Below are positions 25,487 to 34,654 of a DNA stretch of 64,000 bases, piece after piece. The DNA lies in the NCBI RefSeq assembly GCF_003992675.1, contig NZ_RZMZ01000017.1, positions 1 to 64,000 of the forward strand, given 5' to 3'. How positions within the stretch are numbered: the first letter of the stretch is position 1; each line of letters begins with the position of its first letter. Both the position numbers and the translations under genes were made by a program. This DNA is from Flagellimonas marinaquae. GTDB taxonomy: Bacteria; Bacteroidota; Bacteroidia; Flavobacteriales; Flavobacteriaceae. Under the pieces are notes generated by a model. It had not been told where the DNA came from and searched no databases. It worked only from the letters and a program-made list of their open reading frames with translations.

Positions 25487-27601
25487 ATGAATACAAGTAC
25501 AATGGCAAAACTGTGTGTTTTGCTTTTTGGGACAGCTGTGTCCTATGCACAAGATTCCAACGCTCAAGATTCCCTCGAAAGAAAACCGGTACAACTGGAC
25601 GAAGTGTTGGTGCAAGGAAAAAGAAAATCTGACCCTGTTTTTTCAGCCTTTAAGAGCGAACAGGAAAAAAAGATTGTCCAATCCAAAAATGTGGCCGACC
25701 TTTTTAAGGATATCAATGGTTTTAACCTTATCAAACGTGGCAATTATGCCATGGACCCTTCCTTTAGGGCGACCCAATACGAGCAGTTGAACGTGCAGTT
25801 CAATGGTGGGACCAAGGTGATGCACGCTTGCCCCAACCGAATGGACCCTATAACCACACACGTCATACCGGAAGAAATTGAACGTGTGGAAGTGGTAAAG
25901 GGCCCCTATACCTTTAGGTATGGCCCCACCTTTGGAGGTATCGTGAATCTGGTCACGCAAGAAGTCGAGAAACAGGAAAAAGGATACCATGGCAAGGTAA
26001 ACTTTGGCGGTGAGAACAACGGTAACGCCATAACCAGTTTTGCCAATGTTAAATTTGTGGGTGAGCAGTTCGATGCCAACCTCAATTTTGGGCTACGTGA
26101 TTTTGGAAACTATGTGGATGGTGATGGGAACGAAATACCATCTTCCTTTAAAAGTACGGATTACGGGGTTCAGGTTGGATATAATCCCACCAATAACCAA
26201 AGGATCCAGTTGGGATTCCGGCAGTCGTTCGGAAGGGATGTATTGCACGCAGGATTGCCCATGGATACGGAAATTGATGATAGTAATGTCCTTTCTTTGG
26301 ATTATAAGTGGGACAATATTTCCGATGGATTGCGAACACTGAGTGCCAAGGTGTACCGTTCCAGGGTCGACCACGTGATGACCAACGAGTTGCGTCCAAG
26401 CTTTATGATGACCGAGGCGGTTTCCGAAGTGGATGCGACCACAGTGGGTGGAAGGATGGAATTGGAATGGAGACCCGCTGAGGATTTTAAATTGTATACC
26501 GGGATTGATGCCTTTTCGGTTGGAAGAACAGGGAACAGGACCCGTTTGGTAAAAATGAACATGATGACGGGGAACCCGCTTCCTATGCCCATGGAATTTG
26601 TGGATGAGGTATGGCAGGATTCCCAAATCGACGATTATGGAGCGTTTGTGGAGGGCAAGTATCCTTTGAGTCAAAAGTTGTTGTTGAATGTGGGGGCCAG
26701 ATACGACATGGTCCGTTCCCGAACCGATGCTCCATCGGACGATTTTGTGGCCGAATACCCCAATTTGGACACCCGTACCGAGCATAATATTAGCACCACT
26801 GCTTCGGTAAAGTACATGGCTTCATCGCATTTACTGTTTGAATTGGCTTACGGTAGGGGCGTACGTTCCGCCAATATGATTGAGCGTTTTATCAACCATT
26901 TTACCGTGGGGCAGGACCCTTACGAGTATGTGGGCAACCCCTTCTTGGATGCTGAGGTGAACAATCAGTTTGAATTGGGCGTGAAGGGCAATACGGATTT
27001 TGAGGGCTATGCACTTAATCGATTGGATTTCGGGGCGTCCGTTTATTACTCGGATTATGGAAACTACATCGTAGCGGTTATCGATCCCGAATTGGACAAA
27101 AAATATATGCCCATGGCAGAACCCACCGAGGTAAAAAGGTTCACCAATTTGGACAGTGCCTATAAAACCGGATTTGAACTTTTTGCCGAACTGTCGTTTT
27201 TGGAGGATTTCGCCTTTAAAACGGAATTGGCCTACGTATATGCCAAAAATCAAGATCTGAACGAATCCCTGCCTTTGACCCCACCTTTGGTGACCCGTTT
27301 CAACTTTGATTTTGAAAAAGAGAAAGTTTGGGCCAAGGCTACCTATACGCTCACTTCGGAACAGTCGGACATTGCGTTTTCCTTTGGGGAACGGGTAACT
27401 GATGGATACGGAGTCCTAGATTTACGTTTTGGAGCAAAACCTTTTGAACATCTGACTGTGGGAGTTGCTGCATCCAACGTTTTTGATACAACCTATAACA
27501 ACCACTTGAATTTTTCATTCGTGAACCAAGCGGATTTTGGCCGAGTACCTATCAATGATCCGGGAAGAAATCTTTCTGCCTTTATTCAATATAGTTTTTA
27601 G
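25487..27601 (+). CDS. TonB-dependent copper receptor (OprC/NosA-like)
   Basis: This is a 704-residue outer-membrane receptor. The plug domain contains GTKVMHACPNRMDPITTHV; its C115-x3-M119 is the CxxxM copper site known from OprC of Pseudomonas. A Met-rich barrel segment KMNMMTGNPLPMPMEF (about residues 354-371) could supply further copper ligands. The barrel ends with SAFIQYSF. OprC/NosA proteins import copper and supply multicopper enzymes such as nitrous oxide reductase (family knowledge). ATG 25487 is used; Met6 is an alternative. It is co-transcribed with the Cys-motif protein and closed by a strong terminator. Control by a CRP/FNR-type activator is predicted from the upstream palindrome. 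Confidence 0.88.
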   Translation: MNTSTMAKLCVLLFGTAVSYAQDSNAQDSLERKPVQLDEVLVQGKRKSDPVFSAFKSEQEKKIVQSKNVADLFKDINGFNLIKRGNYAMDPSFRATQYEQLNVQFNGGTKVMHACPNRMDPITTHVIPEEIERVEVVKGPYTFRYGPTFGGIVNLVTQEVEKQEKGYHGKVNFGGENNGNAITSFANVKFVGEQFDANLNFGLRDFGNYVDGDGNEIPSSFKSTDYGVQVGYNPTNNQRIQLGFRQSFGRDVLHAGLPMDTEIDDSNVLSLDYKWDNISDGLRTLSAKVYRSRVDHVMTNELRPSFMMTEAVSEVDATTVGGRMELEWRPAEDFKLYTGIDAFSVGRTGNRTRLVKMNMMTGNPLPMPMEFVDEVWQDSQIDDYGAFVEGKYPLSQKLLLNVGARYDMVRSRTDAPSDDFVAEYPNLDTRTEHNISTTASVKYMASSHLLFELAYGRGVRSANMIERFINHFTVGQDPYEYVGNPFLDAEVNNQFELGVKGNTDFEGYALNRLDFGASVYYSDYGNYIVAVIDPELDKKYMPMAEPTEVKRFTNLDSAYKTGFELFAELSFLEDFAFKTELAYVYAKNQDLNESLPLTPPLVTRFNFDFEKEKVWAKATYTLTSEQSDIAFSFGERVTDGYGVLDLRFGAKPFEHLTVGVAASNVFDTTYNNHLNFSFVNQADFGRVPINDPGRNLSAFIQYSF

Positions 27602-27615
27602 ATGTTCCCAAAATT

Positions 27616-27646
27616 AAAAAAGGCGCTCCAATCGAGCGCCTTTTTT
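27616..27646 (+). terminator. Rho-independent terminator after the copper receptor
   Basis: A 13-bp stem AAAAAAGGCGCTC/GAGCGCCTTTTTT with a 5-base loop. It can also act on the convergent M16 gene pair. Confidence 0.9.
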
Positions 27647-27667
27647 GTTATAGACAGTATATATGTC

Positions 27668-29740
27668 TTATTTGAAATCTGTGGCGTCCACACCCTCGTT
27701 TACTTTGATTTCCTTAACGAGGAACTCAAAGTTTTGTGGTCCCATGCTTTGCATTAGCTTAAATGGAAACTTGATTCCGGAAACTTCTTGGTAGTCACCA
27801 TATCCCATTGTGCTGGTCATTTGTTGGCCTTGCATCTCTTGGGTATTGATCTCTTGAACTTTAAGGCCGGTCTCTACATCATAAAAGGCCGTTTTGTTGT
27901 CACTGATTTTCAATTTGTACGCCTTTTTGTCGCCCACAGGCTCTATCCCTTCCAAGGAAACATCGCCTGCAGCCAAATAGTTCAGTTCAGGGAACGCAGC
28001 TGATTCTTCCTTGATTTTGGAAATCTCCTCTGGGGAAAGATCCTTGCGTTGACCTTGCACTACCATATAACCACTATCGCCATCCAAAACTTGTTTTTGC
28101 ATGGAATTTCCTTGCACTTTCACATTTTGCATGAATTGGTCTTGTGCTGTTTTCTTCATCTCCAGTTCCAGTTTCATGCCCTGCATCTCAGCTTCGGCCA
28201 CCATGGAGTAGGATTCTACGCCTTCGAGCTTGGATTTGCCTCCGATTGCTTCGATGTAGTTTTCGAGTACTGTTTCGGCATCCATTCCTTCGGGAACTGC
28301 AGCATTGTAATCGGGCTTTTCTGTCCTGTTTGCATATTTATCAAAATACAACACGGGAACGTCTTTGCCCTTAAAGGTCACTTTCTCCAAGTTTTCCAGT
28401 ACATCGCTTCCTTTTCCTGTGACCACTACCCTGGAGTTGGTAGTGGAGAAGTGCTTCTGGGCGGCTTTTAGCACATCCTCTTTGGTTATGGCATCCAATC
28501 GTTCCAAATAGGTTTCGTAAAAATCCTTTGGAAGGTCCTCGGTTTCGATATTCAAGGCGTATTCCGCCACAGTTTCGGGTTTTTCAAGTGCCATGACAAA
28601 GCTTCCGGCATATTTCGCCTTGGCATTGGCCAATTCCTCATCCGATACCGGTTCGGTAGTAATTTTGTCGATTTCCTTTAAAATCTCCACTACAGAGCTA
28701 TCGGTAACCGCATTCCGGACCTGTGCATAGGCATTAAAGCGCATGGGGCTATATTTGTTCGCTCTGATACCGGAGTAGGAACCATAGGTATATCCTTTGT
28801 CCTCACGCAGGTTTTTGAACAATCGGGCCTGTCCGCCACCACCCAAAATGCGGTTGGCCAACAACGCATCCAGATAATCCTCGTCCTTCATTTTCAAATC
28901 GGTGATGTTCTGCACGGCCACTTCGGATTGCACCGCATTGGGCATATCCACAAAATTGATCTGGGTGTACTGCACATCTTTGGGGTCGGAATAGGTAAAA
29001 GATGGCGGTGCTGCTTTGGACCATGGGGTAAATGCCTTGGTCACCAGTTCCTTTACGTTTTCGAATTCAACATCCCCGATGACCACCAAATAGGCATTGG
29101 CGGGTACAAAATAGGAGCGGTAAAATTGCTCAACATCGGCTAGGGTAACATTGTTCACCGTTTCTTCGGTCATAAATTCACCAAAAGGATGATTTTTTCC
29201 GTAGGCAAGGGCCAATTGCACACGGTCGGCCACGGCAGAAACATCTTTTTCTTGGGATTTGATTCCTGTGATGATCTTTTCCTTTTCTTTATCGAACTCC
29301 TCTGGAAGAAAGTTTGGGTTTAGGGCCGCATCTGCCATCAGTTCCAATATTCTTGGAAAATATTTGGACAACGAACTGGCAAAGGCACTTTGATCACCTA
29401 TAAAAATGGTGGCTCCCAAGAAATCCACTTCCTCGTAAAATTCATCTTTCGGGATGTTCGTGGACCCTTTTCCCATCATGCTTGCCGTAAGGGCGGAAAG
29501 GCCTGCTTTGTCACCTTCCATAATGGGAGGGTTGTCAATGGAGAGTTGGATCCGGACCCTTGGCAATTTATGGTTTTCCACCACCAATACTTTTAGACCG
29601 TTCTTCAATTCAAAACGGGTAGGTTCCTTTAGATTGATTTTGGGAGCTGGTCCTGGTTTGGGCTGTGTGCTCCTGTCTATTTGTGCGTATGATGCTGTCA
29701 TGAATAGGGACAGCACGGTCAAAACTAAATACTTTTTCAT
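27668..29740 (-). CDS. M16-family peptidase-like subunit without zinc site, fused to a LolA-like C-terminal domain
   Basis: This is a 690-residue secreted or periplasmic protein (signal peptide MKKYLVLTVLSLFMTASYAQ). Residues about 40-460 form two M16 half-domains, with LFKNLREDKGYTYGSYSGIR as landmark. The HxxEH zinc motif expected near residue 80 is absent; the region reads GLSALTASMMGKGSTN. Hence it should be the structural partner of the active upstream protein. Residues about 475-690 form an extra beta-rich domain, ENYIEAIGGKSKLEGVESYS to the end, that resembles LolA/LppX-like lipoprotein-binding folds. Start ATG 29740 is one base after the upstream stop. An ORF extension of four residues is ignored. 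Confidence 0.85.
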   Translation of the reverse strand: MKKYLVLTVLSLFMTASYAQIDRSTQPKPGPAPKINLKEPTRFELKNGLKVLVVENHKLPRVRIQLSIDNPPIMEGDKAGLSALTASMMGKGSTNIPKDEFYEEVDFLGATIFIGDQSAFASSLSKYFPRILELMADAALNPNFLPEEFDKEKEKIITGIKSQEKDVSAVADRVQLALAYGKNHPFGEFMTEETVNNVTLADVEQFYRSYFVPANAYLVVIGDVEFENVKELVTKAFTPWSKAAPPSFTYSDPKDVQYTQINFVDMPNAVQSEVAVQNITDLKMKDEDYLDALLANRILGGGGQARLFKNLREDKGYTYGSYSGIRANKYSPMRFNAYAQVRNAVTDSSVVEILKEIDKITTEPVSDEELANAKAKYAGSFVMALEKPETVAEYALNIETEDLPKDFYETYLERLDAITKEDVLKAAQKHFSTTNSRVVVTGKGSDVLENLEKVTFKGKDVPVLYFDKYANRTEKPDYNAAVPEGMDAETVLENYIEAIGGKSKLEGVESYSMVAEAEMQGMKLELEMKKTAQDQFMQNVKVQGNSMQKQVLDGDSGYMVVQGQRKDLSPEEISKIKEESAAFPELNYLAAGDVSLEGIEPVGDKKAYKLKISDNKTAFYDVETGLKVQEINTQEMQGQQMTSTMGYGDYQEVSGIKFPFKLMQSMGPQNFEFLVKEIKVNEGVDATDFK

Positions 29741-29741
29741 C

Positions 29742-31064
29742 TTAATTAGCATCTTTTTGTTCTGGTAAATACTCCAGCTCCAAGCGTTGGTTCACCTTCA
29801 AATATTTTTTGGCCACTTCCATGATTTCCTCACGGGTAATGGAGCGGTAAATGTCAATTTCTGTGTTGATGAGGTTGGTGTCGTCCTTGAGCATATAGTT
29901 TTCGGCCAAGGAGTTGGCAATGCCCTCAACACTGCTGTTGGCATTTACAAATTGGTTCTCGAATTTGTTTTGGAGCTTTTGGTAATCCTTTTCGGAAATG
30001 AGTTCCATTTGAAGCTTTAGGATTTCCTCATCGATTTCCTTTTTGATGTCCTGAATGGAATTGTCGCCCACGGGAAGCCCTCCAACAATGTAAGAGCTAT
30101 AATCTTCGGCATCTACAGGCACGGATAGTATTTGCAGTGCCATTTTTTTCTCATCCACTAGCTTCTTGTACAATTTGGAGCTTTCACCATCGCTCAAATA
30201 GGTAGAGATCATATTGATCACATAGGCGTCGCGTTGACCTTGTCCCGGTGTCCGGTAAGCCAGTATAATCGCCGGAATTTGGATATTGGGGTCGTAATAT
30301 TTGGCAAATTTTGTTGTGGTGATGGGTTCCTCCTTTATGTTGGGACGTTGTATTTCAGCACCTCTTGGAATAGGGCCAAAATAATCTTGGATCATTTTTT
30401 TGGTCTTTTCGGTATCAAAATCCCCAGCTATAACCAAAACGGCATTGTTGGGCACGTAATAGGTCTTGTTGAATTTCTTAAAATCATCCAAAGTGGCACT
30501 GGCCAAATGGTCCAACGAACCAATGACCCCCCATCGGTATGGATGTTCGGTGTATAGATTTTTCAGAATTTGCTCAAAAAAAGCGCCATAAGGTGCATTG
30601 TCCGTTCTGAGCCTTCTTTCTTCCTGTACCACTTCTTTTTGGGTGTCGACCCCAACTTGGCCAATAATGGGATGCAGCATTCGCTCCGACTCCAGCCAAA
30701 GGCCCACTTCCAAACTATTGGAAGGGAAAACCTCATAATAGTAAGTTCGGTCCAAAAATGTATTGGCGTTACCTCGTCCACCGTTTGCGGCGACAATTTG
30801 ATCCCATTCCCCACGTTCGATGTTCTTGGTGCCCTCGAACAATAAATGCTCAAAAAAGTGGGCAAAACCTGTTTTGTTGGGATCTTCATCTTTGGATCCC
30901 ACATGGTACATTACCGATGTGGTCACTACTGGGGCACCATTGTCCTGATGTAGGATAACGTGAAGCCCATTGTCCAGGTCATACTCTTCAAAAACGACTT
31001 CCTGTGCAGAAAGCGTGGTCGCTCCAAAGATCATGAGCCATGCAGAAAACAAATGTTTTTTCAT
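29742..31064 (-). CDS. M16-family zinc peptidase, catalytic subunit
   Basis: This is a 440-residue peptidase with signal peptide MKKHLFSAWLMIFGATTLSAQ. The inverzincin motif HFFEH is present in GFAHFFEHLLFEGTKNI (about residues 83-99), with a downstream Glu in EEVVQEERRLRTDN-type sequence (about 155) as third ligand. It is a pitrilysin/insulinase-type protease that degrades small peptides in the periplasm; the paired arrangement with an inactive M16 subunit is common in Bacteria. The next gene starts one base after its stop codon, showing tight coupling. Confidence 0.92.
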   Translation of the reverse strand: MKKHLFSAWLMIFGATTLSAQEVVFEEYDLDNGLHVILHQDNGAPVVTTSVMYHVGSKDEDPNKTGFAHFFEHLLFEGTKNIERGEWDQIVAANGGRGNANTFLDRTYYYEVFPSNSLEVGLWLESERMLHPIIGQVGVDTQKEVVQEERRLRTDNAPYGAFFEQILKNLYTEHPYRWGVIGSLDHLASATLDDFKKFNKTYYVPNNAVLVIAGDFDTEKTKKMIQDYFGPIPRGAEIQRPNIKEEPITTTKFAKYYDPNIQIPAIILAYRTPGQGQRDAYVINMISTYLSDGESSKLYKKLVDEKKMALQILSVPVDAEDYSSYIVGGLPVGDNSIQDIKKEIDEEILKLQMELISEKDYQKLQNKFENQFVNANSSVEGIANSLAENYMLKDDTNLINTEIDIYRSITREEIMEVAKKYLKVNQRLELEYLPEQKDAN

Positions 31065-31247
31065 TGTAATAGTCAGTATTTAAAAATTGATGTTGCTAGG
31101 AGGTTGGTATCGATTTCTTCTTCGATGTTACGCAAAATATAAAATTTTTATTGGCGGAGGAGCAGTTTTATAAAAGTCTTTAGATTTAAAATTTAGCATA
31201 ATTGATAAACATTCAGTAAATTATACAGTGAATCCAAAAACAATACT

Positions 31248-31703
31248 ATGAAAAACATTACCCTACCAATCCGTTTCGGAATAGTCACCAGTGCGGTGCT
31301 CATCGCCTATTTTTTGATTTTGGCGCTTATGGGCAAGCACACGAACGTCTTTTTTAGTCTGTTCAATGGGGTGATTACGGGTTTTGGGATTTATGAAACC
31401 ATTAAATACACCAAACTGCGAAAAGGGAAAAGCTTCAGTTATGGAAGTGGTTTTACCGCAGGAATTACAACGGGTTTTGTGGCCACATTGCTGTTCACTA
31501 TTTTCTTTGCATTTTACGCTACGGAACTGGACAGTGCTTTTTTAGGGGAACTCTCTACCGCATGGTCCGGTGATTACAAGAACTTTGAGGGCATCGTATT
31601 TTTTACCGTTGCCATTATGGGGTTTGCCACAACATTGGTTTTGACGCTTTCCTTTATGCAATTGTTCAAAACCAGCAATAACTCCAAAAAAATAATGGGT
31701 TAA
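31248..31703 (+). CDS. DUF4199 membrane protein
   Basis: This is a 151-residue protein with four predicted transmembrane helices (about residues 9-29, 34-50, 70-92, 116-138). Between helices two and three it carries the family signature KYTKLRKGKSFSYGSGFTAG. DUF4199 proteins are abundant in Bacteroidota and have no established function. It is a single gene between the M16 pair (divergent) and rplU; no promoter element is obvious. Confidence 0.85.
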   Translation: MKNITLPIRFGIVTSAVLIAYFLILALMGKHTNVFFSLFNGVITGFGIYETIKYTKLRKGKSFSYGSGFTAGITTGFVATLLFTIFFAFYATELDSAFLGELSTAWSGDYKNFEGIVFFTVAIMGFATTLVLTLSFMQLFKTSNNSKKIMG

Positions 31704-31717
31704 ATCAAATAGAATAC

Positions 31718-31747
31718 TTGTAGATTAAGGATTTAGCAGTATATTTG
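31718..31747 (+). promoter_or_regulatory. Promoter of rplU-rpmA
   Basis: TTG (31718-31720), 19 bases, then TATATTTG (31740-31747), an exact Bacteroidota -33/-7 arrangement about 50 bases before the rplU start. Confidence 0.75.
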
Positions 31748-31798
31748 CACCCGCTAATTTTGACAAAGCGAAAGAATTTTTAATCTAATTAACGTATT

Positions 31799-32335
31799 AT
31801 GTACGCAATTGTAGAGATGGCAGGGCAGCAATTTAAAGTTGCAAAAGACCAGAAAGTGTACGTTCATCGTTTGCAAGAGGAAGAAGGTGGCAAGGTCACT
31901 TTTGACAAGGTACTTCTTTTGGAAGACGGTGGTAACGTAACCATTGGCGCCCCGGTCATAGAAGGTGCGGCTGTTGAGGCCAAAGTAGTAAAGCATCTTA
32001 AGGGAGATAAGGTAATCGTCTTTAAAAAGAAAAGACGTAAGGGTTACCAAAAGAAAAACGGTCACAGACAATATTTGACTGAAATCGTTGTGGAAAGTAT
32101 TGTAGCGAAAGGCGCCAAGAAAGCGGCTCCTGCCAAAGCTAAAGCTGAAGCAAAACCAGCTGCAGAACCCAAAGCAGAGAAAAAAGCGGAAGCCCCAAAG
32201 AAAGAAGCTCCTAAGGCGACTGAGGATTTAGGTTCCAAAACGGTTGCTGAATTGAAGGAAATGGCAAAAGCCAAAGAAATCAGCGGGTACTCTTCCATGA
32301 AGAAAGCTGAGTTGATCGAAGCGTTAAGTAAATAA
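31799..32335 (+). CDS. rplU: 50S ribosomal protein L21 with C-terminal SAP/Rho-N-like extension
   Basis: Residues 1-103 are a normal bL21 (MYAIVEMAGQQFKVAKDQK, RRKGYQKKNGHRQYLTEIVV). A flexible Ala/Lys/Pro/Glu linker of about 38 residues follows, then a compact helical unit at residues 141-178 (KTVAELKEMAKAKEISGYSS, MKKAELIEAL) of the Rho-N/SAP-like type, which usually binds nucleic acid. The total of 178 residues compares with about 103 for E. coli L21. It is the first gene of the conserved rplU-rpmA operon, 24 bases before rpmA. Confidence 0.95.
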   Translation: MYAIVEMAGQQFKVAKDQKVYVHRLQEEEGGKVTFDKVLLLEDGGNVTIGAPVIEGAAVEAKVVKHLKGDKVIVFKKKRRKGYQKKNGHRQYLTEIVVESIVAKGAKKAAPAKAKAEAKPAAEPKAEKKAEAPKKEAPKATEDLGSKTVAELKEMAKAKEISGYSSMKKAELIEALSK

Positions 32336-32359
32336 GACAAGAACTAAAATTTATATATC

Positions 32360-32620
32360 ATGGCTCACAAGAAAGGTGTAGGTAGTTCAAAAAACGGTAG
32401 AGAATCAGAATCGAAACGCTTGGGCGTTAAGATATTTGGTGGTCAGGCAGCTGTTGCCGGTAACATCATTGTAAGACAACGTGGTACCAAGCACAACCCT
32501 GGCGAAAATGTATACGCAGGAAAAGACCATACCTTGCATGCCAAGGTAGATGGTGTTGTGAAGTTTGAGAAAAAAGCTGGTGGAAAATCATTTGTATCCA
32601 TCGAGCCGTTCCAAGCATAA
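32360..32620 (+). CDS. rpmA: 50S ribosomal protein L27
   Basis: This 86-residue bL27 begins [20 protein letters not shown] with the N-terminal tail that reaches the peptidyl-transferase centre, and continues [20 protein letters not shown]. There is no cleavable N-terminal extension of the Firmicutes type. It lies immediately downstream of rplU and is followed by a terminator. Confidence 0.97.
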   Translation: MAHKKGVGSSKNGRESESKRLGVKIFGGQAAVAGNIIVRQRGTKHNPGENVYAGKDHTLHAKVDGVVKFEKKAGGKSFVSIEPFQA

Positions 32621-32642
32621 TCAATCACAACAGAATTGATAC

Positions 32643-32672
32643 AAAGGCCCCGCAAACGCGGGGCTTTTTTAT
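32643..32672 (+). terminator. Rho-independent terminator of rplU-rpmA
   Basis: GCCCCGC/GCGGGGC stem (32647-32653 and 32658-32664) with AAAC loop and a T6 tract. Confidence 0.9.
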
Positions 32673-32738
32673 TTTATCAAGGTTGATGGAAAGAAAGGTT
32701 TTCTGTTTTATTACATGATTTAGTATATAGGATTAAAT

Positions 32739-33851
32739 CTAAAAGCTAAGTTTTCGTTTTCGGGCGGTAATCTGCCAAGTATCTACTTTTTTTCCGTTTT
32801 CGATAACGGAAACTTCATCATGGAGATTGATGGTGGGGCAAATATGATAGGGAATGCCATAGAGGACATCGCCAACCCTGTATTTGTCCCACTCCTTTAC
32901 TTTAATAACTCCGTGTTCTTCACTTTGTGAAAGCAGTTCATACCCATCAATATTCAAAAATTTGACCCGCTTATCAATCGGGTTTTCAGCTGCGACCGAT
33001 TTATGACCAAGATCTACTGTGATGATGCCCTCTGTGGGTTTTGAAATGATTCGGGTGATCAAAAGCGCAGCATGTTTAAAGTCCTGTTCCGTTAGTTTCT
33101 CGCCGTATCCCCAATCCCACAACACACAGGTGCCCGGGCTGGTAATCCGTTTTTCCTGAAGTAGATGTGAGGTAAACGAGGGCGTTCCCCCACAGATAAG
33201 CTGGGCTTTGGGATAATCTATTCGGAGCGCATCAAAATAGGTTTCCACATCCTGTACCCCTTTTTCTATCTGTTGGTTGCGTAACTCAAAATCGGGGTCC
33301 CGTAAATGGCCATCGTAGGCATGAAGTCCACTCAAGACTAAGGATTTACAGATTTTTAAATAGGCAATCAGTTCATCCAGTCGAGGGCCTATTTCAATAC
33401 CTGAACGGTTCATGCCGTTGTTGATGTCGATATAAGTATGGACTTTCAGTCCCTTTTCCTCAGCTTTTTGATTGAGTTCCTCGGCGCTGTCCACATTGTC
33501 CAGAAGGGCGGAAAACTCGGTATTGGGGTAATGCGGTATCATCTCCAATAAACGGTCCACTTTGGGCCCAACCAATTGATGGGCAATCAACACAGCGGTG
33601 GCACCGGCCTCGGCGGCAATCTCTGCTTCGGCAATGGTAGAGGCCTTAAATCTTTGAATTCCTGATTTCAACATCAGCTGCATCACTTTGGGCATTTTAT
33701 TGGTCTTGATATGAGGCATCAACCTGTCGGTTTGACCATCTACCAAAGAAACCATCTTACCGATGTTGTATTCCAAGTGCTCCTTGTACAATGCTATGGA
33801 AGGGGAATCCACAGTTTCTATATTTTCAATATGGTACCACGTATTGTCCAT
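32739..33851 (-). CDS. D-threonine aldolase-like PLP enzyme (alanine-racemase fold III)
   Basis: This is a 370-residue fold-type-III PLP enzyme. The N-terminal barrel has the Schiff-base lysine in LMPHIKTNKMPKVMQ (about residue 50) and the family block YIDINNGMNRSGI. The C-terminal domain carries the DTA metal-site-like motifs ITVDLGHKSVAAE and GIPYHICPTINLHDE, whose His and Cys are typical for the D-threonine aldolase/DSD1 group. Possible reactions are retro-aldol cleavage of D-3-hydroxyamino acids or dehydration of D-serine. ATG 33851 fits the family start; the frame continues 11 codons upstream without character. Monocistronic. Confidence 0.85.
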   Translation of the reverse strand: MDNTWYHIENIETVDSPSIALYKEHLEYNIGKMVSLVDGQTDRLMPHIKTNKMPKVMQLMLKSGIQRFKASTIAEAEIAAEAGATAVLIAHQLVGPKVDRLLEMIPHYPNTEFSALLDNVDSAEELNQKAEEKGLKVHTYIDINNGMNRSGIEIGPRLDELIAYLKICKSLVLSGLHAYDGHLRDPDFELRNQQIEKGVQDVETYFDALRIDYPKAQLICGGTPSFTSHLLQEKRITSPGTCVLWDWGYGEKLTEQDFKHAALLITRIISKPTEGIITVDLGHKSVAAENPIDKRVKFLNIDGYELLSQSEEHGVIKVKEWDKYRVGDVLYGIPYHICPTINLHDEVSVIENGKKVDTWQITARKRKLSF

Positions 33852-34007
33852 CACTTTGTCTTTTTGAATACATAAAGGTAACAATCCCGATCCGATGTAT
33901 GGATATGGTAATTGCCGCTGTCAAGAAATCGGGGTGCTAAATAAGCGTGAAGACTTTCCATCAAAATCTTTTGTACCTTAACTACCATTAACTATAAAAC
34001 CTATATC

Positions 34008-34586
34008 ATGAAAAAAGCAATTATTTCTTCATTATTGGCCTGTTCCATACTATTCACTAGCTGTTTGGGCTCTTTTAGGGCGTTCAACAACCTGAAGGAT
34101 TGGAACCAAGGACTGACCGATAGCAAGTTGTTGGACAACTTGATTTTTTGGGGATTGAACATTGTTCCCGTTTACGGATTGTTCTTTCTTGGGGATACAT
34201 TAATATTCAACGTAATAGAGTTCTGGTCCGGCTCCAACCCTATAGCCATGAAGGATGGGGAATCCGAAATCCAAATGGTGGAGCATGATGGCAATACCTT
34301 TGAGATGGTCGCCACCAAAAACAGGATTCAGGTGACCGTTGTGGAAGGACCTAAAAAAGGAAAGAAAATTGATTTGGTGTACAAGCCAGATGATAAATCC
34401 TGGAACGCCATTCGTCCCAATGGGGAAATCATAAAACTATCGTCTTTTGAAGAAGGTTTTTACATTGTGTACATGCCAAACGGCGAGGAAGTAAAAATCG
34501 ACCCTATGAGCACAAGGGAAGAAGGTTTGGCCTTGATCAAAGAAAGGGACACCTATTATTACAACGAAACGCAATTGGCAGAGTAG
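34008..34586 (+). CDS. DUF3332 lipoprotein
   Basis: This is a 192-residue lipoprotein (MKKAIISSLLACSILFTSC). It matches the DUF3332 pattern: an N-terminal SCLGSFRAFNNLKDWNQGLT followed by a membrane-associated stretch LIFWGLNIVPVYGLFFLGDT and a beta-rich C-terminal half. The function of the family is unknown. It is a single gene, convergent with ahcY and separated from it by a shared bidirectional terminator. Confidence 0.85.
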   Translation: MKKAIISSLLACSILFTSCLGSFRAFNNLKDWNQGLTDSKLLDNLIFWGLNIVPVYGLFFLGDTLIFNVIEFWSGSNPIAMKDGESEIQMVEHDGNTFEMVATKNRIQVTVVEGPKKGKKIDLVYKPDDKSWNAIRPNGEIIKLSSFEEGFYIVYMPNGEEVKIDPMSTREEGLALIKERDTYYYNETQLAE

Positions 34587-34603
34587 TGAAATAACAAACC
34601 ATA

Positions 34604-34635
34604 AAAAAACCCACGGTTTTGGCCATGGGTTTTTT
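34604..34635. terminator. Bidirectional terminator between the DUF3332 gene and ahcY
   Basis: AAAAAACCCACGG paired with CCATGGGTTTTTT (one G-T pair) with A- and T-tracts on both sides. Confidence 0.85.
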
Positions 34636-34654
34636 GTTTTATATCAAATTTTGA

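Noticed and set aside
26093..26785. 230-codon minus-strand frame inside the copper receptor
   Set aside because: The plus-strand receptor is continuous and recognisable throughout; the antisense frame shows no domain.
27668..29740. Second M16 gene as a degenerated pseudogene
   Set aside because: The frame is full length and the conserved structural blocks are intact; loss of HxxEH is normal for the partner subunit of an M16 pair.
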